A stretch of 7,546 bases of DNA from Nitrospirota bacterium (GTDB lineage: Bacteria > Nitrospirota > Thermodesulfovibrionia > Thermodesulfovibrionales > SM23-35): NCBI GenBank assembly GCA_018262395.1, contig JAGSYM010000045.1, forward strand, positions 1 to 7,546. Reading direction: 5' to 3'. Within the stretch, counting starts at the first letter, position 1. The number at the start of each line of letters is the position of its first letter. The position numbers were made by a program, and so were the translations under genes. This document shows positions 6,104-7,546 of the stretch, piece after piece. Below the pieces are notes generated by a model. The model made no database searches and was not told the origin of the DNA. It was given only the letters and a program-made list of their open reading frames with translations.

Positions 6104-6499
6104 ATGAGAAAGGGAATGATAGTAAGTTTGGTTCTTGCAACCTGTATGCTGATTGGTTCTGCTGTTTATGCGCATTCCCCTGGCGGATGTGGAGCCAGTC
6201 TTTCGAGGTTTGATACTGCTGATTTGGAAAAGGTAAAGACATTTCAAAAAGACACCCTGCAGTTACGGGATGAACTTATGACAAAGAAATTTGAACTGCG
6301 TTATGAATATGCTAAACCTTCACCTGACAGGCAAAGAATAGCTTCACTTCACAAAGAGGTCATCGATATCAGAGCTCAAATTCACCAAAAGGCTGACGAA
6401 AGCGGAATCCCTCTCCAGGGATGTGGCACAATAGGAAAAAGAATGATGGGCAGAAAAATGATGATGATGAGAGGTCATCCTTGCCCGGTAAAATTATAA
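6104..6499 (+). CDS. Small exported Spy/CpxP/ZraP-like protein with Met/Cys/His-rich tail, 131 aa
   Basis: A Sec signal peptide (MRKGMIVSLVLATCMLIGSAVYA, shown here in parts: basic MRK, hydrophobic core 5-20, VYA before HS) predicts cleavage after residue 23 and a periplasmic mature protein of about 108 aa. The middle (about 38-100) is two long charged helices: DLEKVKTFQKDTLQLRDEL, then KKFELRYEYAKPSPDRQR and SLHKEVIDIRAQIHQKADESG. This is the arrangement of the periplasmic Spy/CpxP/ZraP (metal-resistance) group, where helical hairpins dimerise as chaperones or metal sensors. The tail has MMGRKMMMMRGHPCP with Met, His and Cys that could bind Cu or Zn. Cys 29, 107 and 127 are candidate ligands or disulfide partners. 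The exact LTxxQ motif is absent, so family membership is by architecture. It lies 289 nt after the two-component pair, and a regulatory link to that pair is inferred. Confidence 0.8.
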   Translation: MRKGMIVSLVLATCMLIGSAVYAHSPGGCGASLSRFDTADLEKVKTFQKDTLQLRDELMTKKFELRYEYAKPSPDRQRIASLHKEVIDIRAQIHQKADESGIPLQGCGTIGKRMMGRKMMMMRGHPCPVKL

Positions 6500-6573
6500 T
6501 GATAATGGGGTCCATCCGGCCCCTTCCAAAAAACGGCAGGCAAGCAATCCGGAATAACATCTTTGATAACTCG

Positions 6574-6592
6574 GTCCGAAACCCTTCGGGAC
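6574..6592 (+). other. Small hairpin in the leader before the PepSY-like gene
   Basis: GTCCGAA (6574-6580) pairs with TTCGGGAC (6585-6592) over 7 bp with one bulged G and an ACCC loop, 28 nt before the ATG at 6620. There is no T-run after it, so it is not a standard terminator. It matches no riboswitch that I can recognise. It may be a processing or translation-control element, or chance. Confidence 0.3.
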
Positions 6593-6619
6593 TGCGGGGT
6601 AGGTCATAAATGTATAAGA

Positions 6620-6970
6620 ATGATTAAAGCTAATATCATATGGATAGCAGTTGTTATCGCACTTTTTCCGGTTGCTGAATTATCCTACGCGCAGCAGACG
6701 AAAAAAGAGCCGGTCGAGTGCCAGCCTGTCTACGGTCACTACTGGCGCAGTTACAAGTGGGGATGGTACGGTGCACGCAGAGAGGTGAGAACACCGGTAG
6801 AGGCAAAAGAGATCATTGAACAAGTTCTGGCCCAGGACAGGGGAATCAGGATTGTACGAATGCGTGAGAAAGCCCATTTTTATATAGCCGAAGTTATGAA
6901 TAACAAGGGTGTGCTTGTTGATTTAATCCTGATCGACAAAAGGACAGGAAGAATACGGTCAATGTTTTAG
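6620..6970 (+). CDS. Small exported PepSY-like protein, 116 aa
   Basis: A signal peptide (MIKANI, a hydrophobic stretch 7-18, then LSYA before QQ) predicts cleavage near residue 24 and a periplasmic product of about 92 aa. After a linker with one Cys (34) and an aromatic segment HYWRSYKWGWYGARR (40-54) comes a helix TPVEAKEIIEQVL (58-70). Then come strands around IRIVRMREKAHFYIAEVM and GVLVDLILIDKRTGRIRSMF. The helix-strand-strand layout ending in D-x-x-TG-x-I is that of the PepSY domain, known as an inhibitor or binding module in secreted proteins. The start is ATG 6620, as the longer frame (TTG 6563) would bury the signal peptide; the ribosome site is weak (ATAAG). It follows the Spy-like gene by 120 nt and may be in the same envelope-stress group. 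Its last 12 nt overlap the convergent glgB end. Confidence 0.7.
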   Translation: MIKANIIWIAVVIALFPVAELSYAQQTKKEPVECQPVYGHYWRSYKWGWYGARREVRTPVEAKEIIEQVLAQDRGIRIVRMREKAHFYIAEVMNNKGVLVDLILIDKRTGRIRSMF

Positions 6971-7546
6971 CGGTTTCAATATCAGCACCGATATCGGCGG
7001 GAGGGTAATCTGTATTGAATACTGCCTCCCATGCCACGGTATCTCATCAGCATTCAATCCCCCTGCATTTCCCATATCGCTTCCCCAGTATATCTTTGCA
7101 TCACTGTTGAGAATCTCCTTATAAAAACAATCGGATGGAACGCCAATACGATAATCAGTCCTCGGGACAGGCGTGAAATTACATACGATGACAAGAAAAT
7201 TATCGGGGTCTTTTGCGTACCGTATGAATGAGATAATGTTATGGTCAGTATCACGGAAGTCGATCCATGCGAATCCTTCAGGATGGAAATCAACTTCATG
7301 CAGTGCGGGCTCTGAACAATATATCCGGTTCAGGTCCATGACAAACTTCTGGAGACCTTTGTGCGGTGTGAATTTCAGAAGATGCCAGTCGATGCTTTTG
7401 TCATGATTCCATTCGTCCCATTGTCCGAACTCATCACCCATGAAGAGCAGTTTTTTCCCCGGATGGGTGAACATGAATCCGTAGAGCGATCTGAGATTCG
7501 CGAACTTCTGCCACGTATCTCCCGGCATCTTGTTGAGCATAGAACG
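6959..7546 (-). CDS. glgB: 1,4-alpha-glucan branching enzyme GlgB, C-terminal 195 aa (5' end outside window)
   Basis: GlgB forms alpha-1,6 branches in glycogen by cutting an alpha-1,4 chain and transferring it (GH13 family). The visible part reads on the minus strand from the right edge: RSMLNKMPGDTWQKFANLR, LLFMGDEFGQWDEWNHDKSIDWHLL, PALHEVDFHPEGFAWID, SFIRYAKDP, FLVIVCNFTPVPRTDYRIGVP, YWGSDMGNAGG. These cover the end of the catalytic barrel and the C-terminal beta domain typical of GlgB. The catalytic Asp/Glu/Asp lie upstream, outside the window. The full protein is usually 630-730 aa, so about 30% is seen. The frame continues past the ATG at 7538-7540 to the edge, so that ATG is internal. 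It stops at TGA (6959-6961), inside the last codons of the PepSY-like gene. No terminator is visible before that gene. Confidence 0.97.
   Translation of the reverse strand, partial: RSMLNKMPGDTWQKFANLRSLYGFMFTHPGKKLLFMGDEFGQWDEWNHDKSIDWHLLKFTPHKGLQKFVMDLNRIYCSEPALHEVDFHPEGFAWIDFRDTDHNIISFIRYAKDPDNFLVIVCNFTPVPRTDYRIGVPSDCFYKEILNSDAKIYWGSDMGNAGGLNADEIPWHGRQYSIQITLPPISVLILKPLKH

Noticed and set aside
5968..6213. Plus-strand frame beginning MVRQAHHD and minus-strand frame 5809-6102 containing MVSLSNHP
   Set aside because: Both are translations of a dispersed palindromic repeat. They lack ribosome sites, and the first overlaps the well-supported Spy-like gene.
6500..6619. Cyclic-dinucleotide (GEMM), cobalamin or fluoride riboswitch
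   Set aside because: None of the conserved core sequences of these classes is present in the leader.

Overview
The window looks like a chromosomal segment of an uncultured Gram-negative bacterium. An inner-membrane and periplasm context is clear from two Sec signal peptides, a TatA and two membrane histidine kinases. The mix of a FecR/DUF6600-like tail, a DUF202 protein, small periplasmic metal-stress-like proteins and the dispersed TTCGACAAGCTCA / TGAGC..TGCCGAA intergenic repeat reminds me of Nitrospirota or the former Deltaproteobacteria. That placement is from memory and is not proven by the sequence. There are ten credible protein genes and no tRNA, rRNA, CRISPR array or transposase gene.

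Layout. (1) Positions 2-829, plus strand: the 3' part of a gene that begins before the window. It encodes a long Lys/Pro/Glu/Gln-rich, probably disordered tail and is followed by a hairpin (846-885). (2) Positions 969-3012, minus strand: four genes read right to left. These are a 101-aa three-helix membrane protein, a TatA-type translocase subunit, a membrane histidine kinase that starts 2 nt after tatA, and an 85-aa acidic protein of unknown function. (3) Positions 3203-5814, plus strand: a DUF202 (YidH-like) membrane protein, then an OmpR-family response regulator overlapping its sensor kinase by 23 nt. (4) Positions 5815-6103: an intergenic region filled by palindromic repeats. (5) Positions 6104-6970, plus strand: a small exported Spy/CpxP/ZraP-like protein with a Met/Cys/His-rich tail, then a small exported PepSY-like protein. 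(6) Positions 6959-7546, minus strand: the C-terminal third of glycogen branching enzyme GlgB, converging on the PepSY-like gene and overlapping it by 12 nt.

How the parts may work together. The response regulator and kinase followed by a Spy/CpxP-like periplasmic protein resemble Cpx, Zra or Bae envelope-stress loci, in which the periplasmic protein is a target of the regulator and may feed back on the kinase. The order and the protein types support this idea, but no operator was identified. The tatA-kinase pair looks translationally coupled and has no response regulator beside it. No large new system such as a defence island, biosynthetic cluster or mobile element with its own enzyme is visible. 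The items most worth a second look are the Cpx-like module, the MITE-like repeat unit between kinase and periplasmic protein, the tatA-kinase coupling and the start and promoter of the DUF202 gene.
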